From the NCBI RefSeq assembly GCF_900215485.1, contig NZ_OCMZ01000001.1:1364001-1428000 (forward strand): a stretch of DNA of 64,000 bases. Reading direction: 5' to 3'. The notes under the pieces were generated by a model that saw only the letters and a program-made list of their open reading frames with translations, was not told the origin of the DNA and made no database searches. The translations under genes were made by a program, and so were the position numbers. This stretch comes from Nitrosovibrio sp. Nv4. GTDB lineage: Bacteria; Pseudomonadota; Gammaproteobacteria; Burkholderiales; Nitrosomonadaceae. Positions 35,656 to 44,666 of the stretch are shown here, one piece after another (position 1 is the stretch's first letter; every line of letters begins with the position of its first letter).

Positions 35656-36270
35656 TCACTCCTCATCCTCATCCTCATCCTCTTCATCCTCCTCGTCCTC
35701 ATCCTTCGATGCGGTTTTGAGGACCAGCTTGCCCTGCTTGATGCTCTCGTTGAGGTCGGTTTCGGGGGCTTCCTTGTGCACCAGGTTCTGATGGCAGTCG
35801 ATGCAGGTAGCACCTTCGGTCTCCATCTTCTTGTGCGCCGCCTTGGCATCGGACCCCGGCGGCTGCGGATTCCTGTGGCATTCGCGGCAGGTGCGGCTAT
35901 CCCATTTCTTCAGGTTCATGCGCGCATCGTGCGCCATGATCAGCCTGCGCTCGTTGAATTTCTCTACTGTGGAATAGTCCTCGGCAAACTCCATGTACAA
36001 CTCACGCGCCCCATCCACCACATGGGTCGCCACCGCCAGGTGGAAGTTCTTGAAGCCCTGCGGGATGTGGCAATCCTTGCAGCCCGGGTTTGCCCCCAGG
36101 GCGCCATAGTGCGAGGAGCTTCTCAGCTCCTCCGCCGGATAGGTCATGGAATGACAGCTCGTGCAGAATTCGGTGGTGGAGACGGCGGCCTCGCCGCCGA
36201 ATACCACCGCCACCATGACGATCCCAAGTATTGCACCCGTGAGCAGGGTGCCGCCTGCCTTTATGCCCAT
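35656..36270 (-). CDS. cycB: tetraheme cytochrome cM552, NapC/NirT family
   Basis: 204-residue membrane-anchored tetraheme cytochrome, the proposed quinone reductase that passes electrons from c554 to ubiquinone. One N-terminal helix (about residues 6-25), then four heme sites: CTSCH 36-40, CKDCH 64-68, CRECH 128-132, CIDCH 156-160. The last 15 residues (190-204) are all Asp or Glu, coded by a CCTCAT-type microsatellite seen on the plus strand. The start overlaps the cycA stop (TAATG), so translation is coupled. Last gene of the hao cluster. Confidence 0.95.
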   Translation of the reverse strand: MGIKAGGTLLTGAILGIVMVAVVFGGEAAVSTTEFCTSCHSMTYPAEELRSSSHYGALGANPGCKDCHIPQGFKNFHLAVATHVVDGARELYMEFAEDYSTVEKFNERRLIMAHDARMNLKKWDSRTCRECHRNPQPPGSDAKAAHKKMETEGATCIDCHQNLVHKEAPETDLNESIKQGKLVLKTASKDEDEEDEEDEDEDEE

Positions 36271-36977
36271 TAGTCTTCCGAGCCTTTCTCGCCAACCTTC
36301 GCCTTGGACTGGAACTCGTCATGATACTTGAACTTCGGATCCCCCGTGAAGGTGCCGTCCAGCTTGTAGTGCTCGTGCATGGCCTTGGTGTCCTTCACGT
36401 ATTTGTCGAAGTCGAAGGTGTATTTCTTGTCCACCGCCGGGGTGAAAGGCGTGTAGGGCTTCTTCGCACCCTTCCACGGGCTGCCTTCGTAGTTCAGGTG
36501 GCAGGCATTGCAGCTCTCTTCAAAGGCGAAGTCCTGTCCGGCGTCGGCCAGGGTCTGGCGCGGAGCGGTCTTCTTCGATTTCTCGAAGGCGGCCCCGGCC
36601 TTGCGGTGGATGCCGCGATACTTGGAGCCGGGACCGTGGCAGGATTCGCAGCCCACGCCGGTGGTGAATTTGCTCGGGTCATCAAGCGTGTAGCCGCCTT
36701 CCTTGCCCCAGCCGTCAACATGGCAGCCGACGCAATCCTTGTCCTTGGTGTAGTCCTTGGCGGGATCGAGCTTGGCCTTCTTCTTGGCCTCGGCCTTGGT
36801 GTTGGGCTTTAACGATTCCATGGCCTTGGCGTGCGCCGTATCACCCCATGATTGCGCCTGGCTCTTGTGACAGGAACTGCATTTCTTGCGGCCTTCAAAC
36901 GACTGGGCGCTCGCGCTCCCGGATATAACCGCAAACATGGCTGCTGCGGCTAGGGCTAGTGTCATGCGATAGCTCAT
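36270..36977 (-). CDS. cycA: cytochrome c554
   Basis: 235-residue periplasmic tetraheme cytochrome that accepts electrons from HAO. Signal peptide to about residue 24 (GSASA/QSFEG); heme motifs CSSCH 33-37, CVGCH 82-86, CESCH 110-114, CNACH 156-160. The rest is lysine-rich, as in the family. Good AAAGGAGAAA ribosome site. A 307-base gap separates it from haoB and contains an element also found upstream of hao, so it probably has its own promoter. Confidence 0.97.
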   Translation of the reverse strand: MSYRMTLALAAAAMFAVISGSASAQSFEGRKKCSSCHKSQAQSWGDTAHAKAMESLKPNTKAEAKKKAKLDPAKDYTKDKDCVGCHVDGWGKEGGYTLDDPSKFTTGVGCESCHGPGSKYRGIHRKAGAAFEKSKKTAPRQTLADAGQDFAFEESCNACHLNYEGSPWKGAKKPYTPFTPAVDKKYTFDFDKYVKDTKAMHEHYKLDGTFTGDPKFKYHDEFQSKAKVGEKGSED

Positions 36978-37152
36978 GGTTTCTCCTTTTTCTTTCGGGC
37001 AAGTATATCCGTTGGTTATCCGCGATGTCCGCTGGATCCGTTATATCCGCGGCAGGCGTTGTGATATTACAACAAACTGGTGCAAACTGCTTACGGAAAC
37101 GTGATTTATAGCCAACCCTTTTGTATTGAAACGTGATGTTACGGCAAACCTG

Positions 37153-37232
37153 TTATTCCCATACTGTATCTCCGGTTTATATAAACGGGTAGCACCAGTA
37201 CCATGACTCTTTCTGGTACCACTGGTACCGCA
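37153..37232 (-). promoter_or_regulatory. regulatory block upstream of cycA, repeated upstream of hao
   Basis: About 80 bases highly similar to 40241-40321. Shared parts include 20 identical consecutive bases (37205-37224 here, starting GACTCTTTCTGG on the plus strand), an ACGGGTAGC block at 37185 at the same distance, and CTGTATC plus GGTTTA. It lies 176-255 bases before the cycA start. The rest of the 307-base gap holds a small hairpin (37240-37254) and G-rich repeats near the haoB end. Confidence 0.8.
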
Positions 37233-37284
37233 CAGGGACGACCGGGGAACGGTCAGGGGATGCTTAGGGGACGCTAGGGAACAT

Positions 37285-38400
37285 TCAGCCGCCGGCGGGA
37301 GACGGGGATTCGCTGCTTGCGGGTGGGATCTTGTAGACCCAGTAGCCGCCCTGCTGGTAGATGAGTTGCACGGCGGTCAGGTCAAGCGGCTGGGATTCGG
37401 TGAAGGGCAGCATCTGGGCGATCAGCGTGTTGAGGCTTTTGACATCGCGCAGGAAGTAGCCGCGCACCAGTTTGTCGGACAACGATTGCAGGGTGTAGGT
37501 CTTGAACTCGTTTTCCAGCATCCAGTTCTTGAGGTAGCCGATCATGCCGTGCATGTTGCCTTCCATGGGGAAGTTCTTGTAGGCCATGTCGAACTGCTCC
37601 GGGCGCATGATGCCCAGCTTGTAGAGGTCGGTGACGTGGATGGCGATGTAGGCTTCACGCGCGGTGGTTGCATCGCCTCCGGCTTTATCGGCCTTGTCAG
37701 ACTTGGCGGATTTAGCGGCTTCGGCGGCAAGTTCGCGCAGGATGGCAGCACCCGCTTGCGGTTCGGCCAGGAGGGCGTCGGCAAAGCGCTGGAATCGGCG
37801 CTGCTCGTCCGCACTGGCGGTCGCATCCCAGAATGCCTGTTCGTATTTCTGGATGGCGTCAATGCGGTTGCGCCAGTGGGCGGGTACGATCAGCGGCTCG
37901 CCCACGCGCTGGGTGAACAAGGTGTCGCGTCCGGCCAAGAGATTGATCTGGCGGGAGGTGTCCCACCAGGCCAGGATGAGTGCGTCCTTGGCGGCATATT
38001 TGTTGATGGCGCCCGCCAGGGCGGTCAGTTCACTGAGTTTGCTGTCAGTGGTCAGGAGCAGTTCGCTGGTGCGGTTTTCCCAGTCGAGCCGCACAGGTGC
38101 GCTGTTGCCCTGCCGGGCAATATGGGTCACCGCCAGTGGCTGGTCGACCTCTTCGGCATAGACTTCATATTGGGCGATGGTGAGATCGGGCCAGGCTTCC
38201 AGTCCCAGCTGGCTGAATTTGTCGATGCTGCCTTCTTCCACCAGTTGGTAGCGATAAGGGGCGGGACCGGGGTTGAACCAGAGCCAGGCAAACCAGAGGA
38301 GCAAAAGAATTCCTCCCGTCACCAGGAGGATGCCCAGTGAGGGGAGGAGTTTACTGTTGCGCCGCGCCGGGTGGGCGCGGCTGGTGGATGAGGCGATCAA
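37285..38400 (-). CDS. haoB: hydroxylamine oxidation protein HaoB
   Basis: 371 residues, the conserved gene that follows hao in betaproteobacterial ammonia oxidisers; its function is not established. One N-terminal membrane helix (about residues 20-42, LGILLVTGGILLLLWFAWLWF), then a large periplasmic domain with a Lys/Ala-rich segment near residue 235 (KSAKSDKADKAGG). No heme motif. It begins 15 bases after the hao stop and is probably cotranscribed with it. Order hao-haoB-cycA-cycB is the standard one. Confidence 0.93.
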   Translation of the reverse strand: MIASSTSRAHPARRNSKLLPSLGILLVTGGILLLLWFAWLWFNPGPAPYRYQLVEEGSIDKFSQLGLEAWPDLTIAQYEVYAEEVDQPLAVTHIARQGNSAPVRLDWENRTSELLLTTDSKLSELTALAGAINKYAAKDALILAWWDTSRQINLLAGRDTLFTQRVGEPLIVPAHWRNRIDAIQKYEQAFWDATASADEQRRFQRFADALLAEPQAGAAILRELAAEAAKSAKSDKADKAGGDATTAREAYIAIHVTDLYKLGIMRPEQFDMAYKNFPMEGNMHGMIGYLKNWMLENEFKTYTLQSLSDKLVRGYFLRDVKSLNTLIAQMLPFTESQPLDLTAVQLIYQQGGYWVYKIPPASSESPSPAGG

Positions 38401-38415
38401 ACTTGTTATCGAACC

Positions 38416-40131
38416 TTACTCGCGCTCGTTCTTTTCACGACGGCGCCAGCCTGCCAGGGCGAGCGTGCCGGCCAGGAGCATGCCGCCACCCAGGCCGCCG
38501 AGCGAGATCTTGTCATCGGCGCTGTTGAGGTCGAAGAGTCCGGCGCTGCGCTTGGATTCCATCTTGGCCACCCGTGCCTGCAGGGCCGCCATTTCACGGA
38601 TCTTGGTGTTCTCGTCCATGACTTCGACGTAGTCGCGGTTCATCGGTCCCCAGCCTTCGGTGTAGGTCCAGCCGCCCGGGTTGACGTGCGCCAGTCCTAC
38701 GTGCAGTTTAGGCAGGTTGTTCTCGCCCATCTCCAGCACTTTGAGTTCGATGGCGGCCGGGTTGTTGTCCTTGGACCAGTAGAGCTGGGTGAAGCCGGCA
38801 AACATTTCCTTGTCAGGCGGCAGCGGGGTCGGACGGTTGGTCTTCTGTCCGGTCAGCAGGCCTTCCTTGTAGAGCTTCTCGGTCACAGCGTGCGCTTCCT
38901 TGTACTTGGCCAGGCCGTGCAGCGTGCCCTTGTCCATGAATTCCAGGTAGGAGCGGGCAAAGCGCTCGGAGTGACAGGAGGTACAGGTCTTGACCCAGGA
39001 GTCCAGCCGCTCTTCGGACCATTCGCTGGTGATGTTCTCGGCAATGCCGGGTACCGCAGGGTAGTTGGCCCAGCGGATCTTGCGCACGACGTTGTGGGCG
39101 TATTTGCCTTCATATTCGAAGTGGCAGCCGGCACAGGTCGGGGCGGTCTGGCCGCCCTTGGCGTAGGCGTCCTTCAGCGGTACGTTCCAGTTCCACTTGT
39201 TGCCCATGATGGCCACGGTCTTGCCGTGCTTGCTCATGGAGTAGGCTTCCCAGTTGTTGTGGTCTACCCCGCTGTGGCAGGTGGCGCAGGTCTCCGGCTG
39301 GCGCGATTCGGCCGCGGAGAATTCATGCCGGGTGTGGCAGGAGTCGCACTTGTTCTGGTTGGTGTGGCACATGCTGCAGCCTTCGGCTATCTCGCGTTGC
39401 GGCATGGAGGCAAATACCGCGACTTCTACGTTGGCCTTCCAGTCCAGTGCATGCGAGGGACGTCCCTGCGGCCATTGCTTGTTCGGCCAGATGAGGGTGT
39501 CGCGCTCGGATTCGCGTTCGGCAAATTCCTGCAGGTGACACGTGCCGCATACGTCAGCCGTGGGCATGCGCAGGTCTTTCATGTGATCGGCTTTCTTGGT
39601 GGTGTTGATGTCGACGTGACAGTCGATGCAGCCCACTTCCTTCAGCTTCTCGTTCGCGCCCAGCCGACCCATGGAGCGCAGGTTCTTCTCCACGTCTTCC
39701 AGCTTGGCTTTCTTGTAGTAGATCGGGTCTTCCGGTTTCAAGTTGCGAACCTTGTCCAGGTTGGCGTGCGTGCTCTTCTTCCAGGCGTTCACCCACACCG
39801 GGGATTCGTCCGTGTGGCATTTGACGCATTCGTCCCGCGCCGCCACTTCTTTCATCGAGGTCGGCGGTTTGTAAAAAGAGGCAGGGTCAAAGTACATGCT
39901 CATGGGAATCGGCTCCCAGTATTTGGCCAGCGTCCCGCGTCCCGCACCTTGCGCCGGGTCCTTGTAGCGCTTCACCAGCGCTTGATGCAGCTCTTTGGGC
40001 GAGGCCGATTGCTCCAGCTTCAGCGCTTTGTACGTCTCTTTGGGAACGCTGGGAAAGTCCGCATATGCCGACGCCGCCATTAGCGCGCCGCATGTGAGCG
40101 TGACCAGCCTCAGCCAAGGCTTGACTACCAT
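38416..40131 (-). CDS. hao: hydroxylamine oxidoreductase (octaheme)
   Basis: 571-residue periplasmic octaheme enzyme that oxidises hydroxylamine; four electrons go to c554. Signal peptide to about residue 24 (SAYA/DFPSV). Eight CxxCH motifs start at C102, C168, C195, C252, C262, C282, C333 and C383. Y490 in [16 protein letters not shown] fits the tyrosine that cross-links the P460 heme (Tyr467 of the mature Nitrosomonas enzyme). A C-terminal hydrophobic helix (about 543-561) followed by basic residues suggests a membrane anchor. The ATG at 40131 follows AAAGGAGAG; an in-frame extension to 40320 runs into the repeated upstream element and is not coding. Confidence 0.98.
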   Translation of the reverse strand: MVVKPWLRLVTLTCGALMAASAYADFPSVPKETYKALKLEQSASPKELHQALVKRYKDPAQGAGRGTLAKYWEPIPMSMYFDPASFYKPPTSMKEVAARDECVKCHTDESPVWVNAWKKSTHANLDKVRNLKPEDPIYYKKAKLEDVEKNLRSMGRLGANEKLKEVGCIDCHVDINTTKKADHMKDLRMPTADVCGTCHLQEFAERESERDTLIWPNKQWPQGRPSHALDWKANVEVAVFASMPQREIAEGCSMCHTNQNKCDSCHTRHEFSAAESRQPETCATCHSGVDHNNWEAYSMSKHGKTVAIMGNKWNWNVPLKDAYAKGGQTAPTCAGCHFEYEGKYAHNVVRKIRWANYPAVPGIAENITSEWSEERLDSWVKTCTSCHSERFARSYLEFMDKGTLHGLAKYKEAHAVTEKLYKEGLLTGQKTNRPTPLPPDKEMFAGFTQLYWSKDNNPAAIELKVLEMGENNLPKLHVGLAHVNPGGWTYTEGWGPMNRDYVEVMDENTKIREMAALQARVAKMESKRSAGLFDLNSADDKISLGGLGGGMLLAGTLALAGWRRREKNERE

Positions 40132-40240
40132 TTTGCTCTCCTTTACTCCGTAATAATTGTTGTGCTTCGGTATCCGTGACTCTTGCCCATGATTTACCGT
40201 TGCAGGCAAAAGTACCCCTCGTAATTTCTTAAACACCTTA

Positions 40241-40321
40241 TTATGACCATAACTGTATCGCTGGTTTAGGTATACGGGTAGCGCCAGTACTACGACTCTT
40301 TCTGGTACCACTGATACCACT
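40241..40321 (-). promoter_or_regulatory. regulatory block upstream of hao, repeated upstream of cycA
   Basis: Partner of 37153-37232. The 20-base identical core is at 40294-40313 and the ACGGGTAGC block at 40274-40282, with the same 20-base offset between them as in the cycA copy. It lies 110-190 bases before the hao start. No convincing sigma70 -35/-10 pair is visible. The remaining sequence to the nif3 gene end (40322-40489) shows nothing recognisable. Confidence 0.8.
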
Positions 40322-40489
40322 TCAGCCGGAGCGATAAATCAAACCCGGCCAGCGCGGATGAATTTGGATATTGGAGGCATACCCTGCCCGGGACGTTGGC
40401 TCCGGATTGAGCACGCCGGGTTTCAGAGAAAAACATCAAGTAGCATAGACCAGGATGAACATTGCCTACCTATTTCACGGCGGATACTC

Positions 40490-41239
40490 TCATACCGGAT
40501 TGTCGATATCAATGAAGCGGTGTGCGATTCCGAATTTCTGGGATAGATGTTCCCCCAGTGCCTGTACTCCATACCGCTCGGTAGCATGGTGTCCCGCCGA
40601 AATAAAAGCGACGCCGGATTCGCGCGCAGCGTGGACATTCCGCTCAGAAATTTCACCAGTGATAAACACATCGACACCCAGGCTAATAGCTTCATCGAAA
40701 TAATCCTGAGCGGCGCCGGTACACCATGCTACACGCCTTACCGTCTTCGCATCTTCGCCGATTACCAGAGGTGTTCGACACAGGGCGTGTTCGATACAGA
40801 TGCGAAGGTCCTTCAGATTTGTTATATGTGGAGGAAGCGTTCCCTGCATAGCGATGTTTTGATCGCCAAAACGACTGGTTTCAGCAAACCCCATTTTCTG
40901 GCCCAGTTGAACGTTATTGCCCAGTTTCGAATGGGCGTCCAGCGGCAAATGATAGGAAAGCAACCCGACATCGTGCGCCATCAGCAGTGCAATACGGCGG
41001 TGCTTCATGCCGACGATGCATTGGTCCTCGCCTCGCCAGAAATAGCCATGATGTACGAGCACCGCATCAGCACCTGCCGCTACCGCGGTTTGAAGGAAAT
41101 CAAATGAGGCAGTGACACCACTGATCAGTTGATGCACCGCACTTCGGCCTTCCACTTGCAGCCCATTTGGGCAATAATCGCGAAAGTTGCCCACGTCCAG
41201 AAGCTGGTTCAGGTAGATTTCGAGCTCATTCAGTGGCAT
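40490..41239 (-). CDS. Nif3-like dinuclear metal-centre protein
   Basis: 249-residue NIF3/DUF34 family protein, known as a hexamer with a two-metal site; its cellular role is unsettled and annotations as GTP cyclohydrolase type 2 are uncertain. Metal-site motifs are VLVHHGYFW (near residue 65), DVFITGEIS and FISAGHHATE near the C-terminus. The ATG at 41239 is preferred to the adjacent TTG. Divergent from the DegS-like protease with only 56 bases between. In many betaproteobacteria this gene sits between a DegS-type protease gene and petABC; here hao follows instead. Confidence 0.92.
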   Translation of the reverse strand: MPLNELEIYLNQLLDVGNFRDYCPNGLQVEGRSAVHQLISGVTASFDFLQTAVAAGADAVLVHHGYFWRGEDQCIVGMKHRRIALLMAHDVGLLSYHLPLDAHSKLGNNVQLGQKMGFAETSRFGDQNIAMQGTLPPHITNLKDLRICIEHALCRTPLVIGEDAKTVRRVAWCTGAAQDYFDEAISLGVDVFITGEISERNVHAARESGVAFISAGHHATERYGVQALGEHLSQKFGIAHRFIDIDNPV

Positions 41240-41295
41240 CAAGATTTATCCAGTCTATACTCAAACCAATTGTAACCTCAAAAACCGTATCCAAA

Positions 41296-42489
41296 ATGCA
41301 CAAACTCTGGTTGACCTTCGCACAAACAACAACAATAGTTCTTGCAGCCTTGTTTGTGGTTTCCACCTTGCGGCCCGAACTATTACCATGGCGAAATCAG
41401 GGCGGCGCGATCGCAACCATAAAGGAAGCCGTTACGGATGGCGCGGCCCGAGCGGAACCCAGGCCGGGCAGTTTTAGCGAGGCCGCGCAGAAAGCCATGC
41501 CATCGGTGGTAAATGTTTTTACCAGCAAAGAGGTGAAAATATCTTCTCATCCGCTGCTGCGGGATCCCATGTTCCGGCATTTCTTCGGCGATCGCTTCGA
41601 GTCACCGGAAAGCCGCCGTGCCTCAAGCCTTGGTTCCGGCGTAATCGTTAGCGCAGAAGGTTATATTCTTACCAATCATCATGTAATCGAAGCTGCTGAT
41701 GAGATAGAAGTCGCACTGGCTGATGGCAGAAAGATCAAGGCACACGTCATTGGCTCCGATCCAGAGACCGATCTCGCAGTCGTAAGAGTGGATATGGAAG
41801 CACTGCCGATAATGACCTTCGGGCATTCCGATAGTGCCCGGGTCGGCGATATGGTACTTGCCATCGGAAATCCCTTCGGTGTGGGACAGACGGTGACCAT
41901 GGGCATTATCAGCGCGCTGGGGCGAACACATCTGGGCATCAATACTTTTGAAAATTTCATTCAGACAGATGCCGCCATTAACCCTGGAAATTCCGGGGGC
42001 GCATTGGTAGACAGCTCAGGTAACCTGATTGGCATCAATACGGCGATCGTCTCACGTACCGGCGGATCACTCGGCATCGGCTTCGCCATCACAGCCAGTG
42101 TAGCCAAGCAGGTCATGGAGCAGATTATTCAGACAGGGGACGTAACTCGCGGCTGGATTGGGGTGGAAGTGCAGGACTTGACACCGGAACTGGCGGAATC
42201 GTTCAAGCGCCCGAATACCAACGGGGCGTTGATCGCCGGTGTACTCAAAGGCGGGCCCGCCGATCGGGCCGGGGTAAAGCCGGGGGATATAATTGTGGAG
42301 GTAGAGGGAAGTCCGGTCATTGATTCATCCGGCATGCTTAACCTGATCGCGGCATTGTTACCGGGAGAAGCAGCGAATATCAAGGTAGTGCGCAATCAGA
42401 CAGAAAAACCCATCAAGGTCAATGTCGGTAAGCGTCCGAGGCCCACCATGCCTCAGGACCAGTATGAAGATCCGGATGCGCTGGAATAA
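41296..42489 (+). CDS. DegS-like membrane-anchored serine protease (S1C family)
   Basis: 397-residue periplasmic protease with an N-terminal membrane helix (about residues 9-28), a trypsin-like domain with triad H129, D159 and S233 (TNHHV, ETDLAV, GNSGGA), and one PDZ domain (about 285-375). One PDZ and a non-cleaved anchor match DegS/AlgW types, which trigger envelope-stress sigma factors, better than two-PDZ DegP. The ATG at 41296 is chosen since upstream in-frame sequence overlaps the divergent nif3 gene. It converges with tatC. Confidence 0.92.
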   Translation: MHKLWLTFAQTTTIVLAALFVVSTLRPELLPWRNQGGAIATIKEAVTDGAARAEPRPGSFSEAAQKAMPSVVNVFTSKEVKISSHPLLRDPMFRHFFGDRFESPESRRASSLGSGVIVSAEGYILTNHHVIEAADEIEVALADGRKIKAHVIGSDPETDLAVVRVDMEALPIMTFGHSDSARVGDMVLAIGNPFGVGQTVTMGIISALGRTHLGINTFENFIQTDAAINPGNSGGALVDSSGNLIGINTAIVSRTGGSLGIGFAITASVAKQVMEQIIQTGDVTRGWIGVEVQDLTPELAESFKRPNTNGALIAGVLKGGPADRAGVKPGDIIVEVEGSPVIDSSGMLNLIAALLPGEAANIKVVRNQTEKPIKVNVGKRPRPTMPQDQYEDPDALE

Positions 42490-42620
42490 ATCAAGGAATC
42501 TCTGGACAGCTCCTCACAGTGCGCGCTACGCCAAAATCGGGATGGCCACATGATGCACGACTACGTCATTGCATGCGAACCCGAGTTGCACGCAACTGAC
42601 ACGGCGGCAACGGAGTAATT

Positions 42621-43418
42621 TCAGCTGTTCTTCTCTCCGGTTTCTGCTTTTTCCGGTCCATGCTCCATATCTTTCCCGTGTGCCGGTTGATAAACCGGCG
42701 CTACCGCGGTTTTGCCACCGAGCCCAGCCACCAATATTCCCAGTTCATAGAGCAAATAAAGTGGTACCGCCAGCATGAATTGGGAAATCACATCGGGGGG
42801 CGTGAATATGGCACCCACGACGAAGGCGCCCACGAGAACATAACTACGTACCGCCTTGAGTTTCTCGATTGAGACAATGCCGGTGCGGACCAGTATCACA
42901 ACGAATATGGGCACTTCAAACGTTATGCCAAAAGCGATGAACATGGTCAGGACAAAGTCGAGATACCGGCCAATATCCGTCATGACCGCCACGCCCTCTG
43001 GCGCGAAATGGGTGATGAACTCAAATACGAGCGGCAGTGCGGCAAAATAAGCAAATGACATACCGCAGATGAACAGAAAGCTGCTGGCGAACACCAGGGG
43101 AAGTACCAGACGTTTTTCGTGGGAGTATAATCCCGGTGCGACAAATGCCCATATTTGATAGAGTGTGTGAGGCAAGGTAATGATAAACGCCGCCATCATG
43201 GCTACTTTCATGGGCACAAAAAAAGGCGTAATCACCTCGGTGGCAATCATCTGTCCGCCTTGCGGGAGTTTTTCGAGCAGAGGCTGTGCCAGCAAGGAGT
43301 AAAGTTCCCGCGCGTAAAAGGCGCAGGGAACAAAACCGAGCACCAGCACTCCACATGCACGCATCAGCCTGGCACGAAGCTCCACAAGATGGGAAATAAA
43401 CGTTTCGTCGGTAGTCAT
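42621..43418 (-). CDS. tatC: Sec-independent (Tat) translocase subunit TatC
   Basis: 265-residue polytopic protein, with TatB the receptor for twin-arginine signal peptides. It begins MTTDETFISHLVELRARLMRA; six hydrophobic helices and the conserved FAPEG and ISQFMLAVPLYLLYELGI segments are visible. The C-terminal tail is hydrophilic. Last gene of tatABC, 86 bases after tatB. The 131-base convergent gap to the protease gene has a weak hairpin (TTGCATGC/GCACGCAA). Confidence 0.97.
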   Translation of the reverse strand: MTTDETFISHLVELRARLMRACGVLVLGFVPCAFYARELYSLLAQPLLEKLPQGGQMIATEVITPFFVPMKVAMMAAFIITLPHTLYQIWAFVAPGLYSHEKRLVLPLVFASSFLFICGMSFAYFAALPLVFEFITHFAPEGVAVMTDIGRYLDFVLTMFIAFGITFEVPIFVVILVRTGIVSIEKLKAVRSYVLVGAFVVGAIFTPPDVISQFMLAVPLYLLYELGILVAGLGGKTAVAPVYQPAHGKDMEHGPEKAETGEKNS

Positions 43419-43504
43419 AATCGCGAGAGGGGGCCGAATATCGAAAGACGTGGTTATACATTCACTGACTTTGCATCAGCGAAGTATATGTTATCCGCAC
43501 TGAA

Positions 43505-43951
43505 TTAATCGCGGGATACTTCTGCTCCGGTTGCGTTGGGGTAGGATTTTGATTTGACCAACGGCGCGATTGCCTGGATTGGGGGGACGGAAGAATCTGA
43601 TGGCGTATCCAGGGATGGAGCAGCTTCCTCCACCGTCCTGGAAGATGGCGCAGGAGGCGCGGCTGTGGAAGATTTTGTTTCTGCGTTCAGTCCTTCCTGG
43701 AACTGATTTATCTCTGTTCGTACCGTATTCTCTATGGAACGGCCAGTTCCCTCCACGGAAGTTTTCCAGTTTTTGAGTTCTTCCAGTTCCATTTCTCGCT
43801 GAATATCGTTCTTGACATCGTTAACGTAACGCTGTGCTCGTCCGAACAAATGCCCTAGCGTGCGTGCCACCTTGGGAAGCCGCTCAGGTCCTATGACGAC
43901 CAGCGCCACGGCTGCTATGACGAGAATTTCAGTGAAACTGATATCGAACAT
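43505..43951 (-). CDS. tatB: Tat translocase subunit TatB
   Basis: 148-residue single-span protein. N-terminal helix MFDISFTEILVIAAVALVVIGPERLPKVARTLG with the conserved E and GP hinge, then an amphipathic helix and a Pro/Ala/Ser-rich tail. It is separated from tatA by 122 bases that contain a strong hairpin. Confidence 0.95.
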   Translation of the reverse strand: MFDISFTEILVIAAVALVVIGPERLPKVARTLGHLFGRAQRYVNDVKNDIQREMELEELKNWKTSVEGTGRSIENTVRTEINQFQEGLNAETKSSTAAPPAPSSRTVEEAAPSLDTPSDSSVPPIQAIAPLVKSKSYPNATGAEVSRD

Positions 43952-43989
43952 TTTTTGCGAAAGTCATTAAGGAAGCGTAGTAAAGTAAA

Positions 43990-44032
43990 GGTGAATGGGA
44001 AGCCATTCTTCATTGGACGGCTCCCATTCACC
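43990..44032 (-). terminator. strong hairpin between tatA and tatB (attenuator-like)
   Basis: GGTGAATGGGA (43990-44000) pairs perfectly with TCCCATTCACC (44022-44032); after one bulged A the stem continues GCC/GGC. On the minus strand it is followed by a T-rich stretch (CTTTACTTTACT). This could end part of the tatA transcripts, or protect the tatA mRNA 3-prime end. Confidence 0.7.
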
Positions 44033-44073
44033 AGCCCGAGCTTTTCACTCTTTACTCGCCGGCCTCAAGATTT

Positions 44074-44292
44074 TCAATAGGTCTTGTTCTTGGCATCGGC
44101 TTCGATGATCCGGGCATCGGTTTGATGAGGCGCAGAAGATATCTCCTCTTCATCAGCGCTCTTTACGCCTTCCCGAAAGCCCTTCACCGCACCGCCCAGA
44201 TCGCTGCCGAGATTACGCAGCTTCTTGGTGCCGAATACCAGAACAACAATCAACAGAACGACCAGCCAGTGCCAAATACTGAATGATCCCAT
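44074..44292 (-). CDS. tatA: Tat translocase subunit TatA
   Basis: 72-residue pore-forming subunit. N-terminal helix [29 protein letters not shown] with the FG hinge and basic residues, then [10 protein letters not shown] amphipathic helix and an acidic tail. An AGGAGAG site precedes the ATG. Eleven bases after the HIT gene. Confidence 0.96.
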   Translation of the reverse strand: MGSFSIWHWLVVLLIVVLVFGTKKLRNLGSDLGGAVKGFREGVKSADEEEISSAPHQTDARIIEADAKNKTY

Positions 44293-44303
44293 TATTCTCT
44301 CCT

Positions 44304-44657
44304 TTATCTCGGATGAGGAATCATAACCGGCAAGCGATCCCCGCCGCCTATGATATGAATATGCAAATGATAAACCTCTTGTCCCCCTACGCGCCCGGTG
44401 TTGATAACGGTACGAAAGCCATCAGTGCAACCCTGTTCCCTCGCCAGCCTGGGTATCAGCACCATCATCTCACCCAGCAAACTGCGATGCTTGTCTTCGA
44501 CCTCTGCCAGCGAACCGATGTGCAGCTTGGGTATCAACATGAAATGTACCGGCGCCGCGGGGTGAATATCGTGAAACGCAAAAACCTCAGTATCCTCGTA
44601 TATTTTTTCACTGGGAATATCTCCCCGCACGATTTTGCAAAAAACACAATTGTCCAT
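44304..44657 (-). CDS. HIT-family nucleotide-binding protein (HinT-like)
   Basis: 117-residue histidine-triad hydrolase of nucleoside phosphoramidates. Catalytic HLHIHIIGG lies near residue 97; N-terminal [21 protein letters not shown] is typical. Nine bases separate it from hisE, a common betaproteobacterial order (hisI-hisE-HIT-tatA). Confidence 0.94.
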   Translation of the reverse strand: MDNCVFCKIVRGDIPSEKIYEDTEVFAFHDIHPAAPVHFMLIPKLHIGSLAEVEDKHRSLLGEMMVLIPRLAREQGCTDGFRTVINTGRVGGQEVYHLHIHIIGGGDRLPVMIPHPR

Positions 44658-44666
44658 TTTTTTATC

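Noticed and set aside
37366-38340. 324-codon plus-strand reading frame opposite haoB
   Set aside because: Antisense shadow; no independent support.
38686-40083. 465-codon plus-strand reading frame opposite hao
   Set aside because: Mirror of the hao coding frame; no start signal and no protein family.
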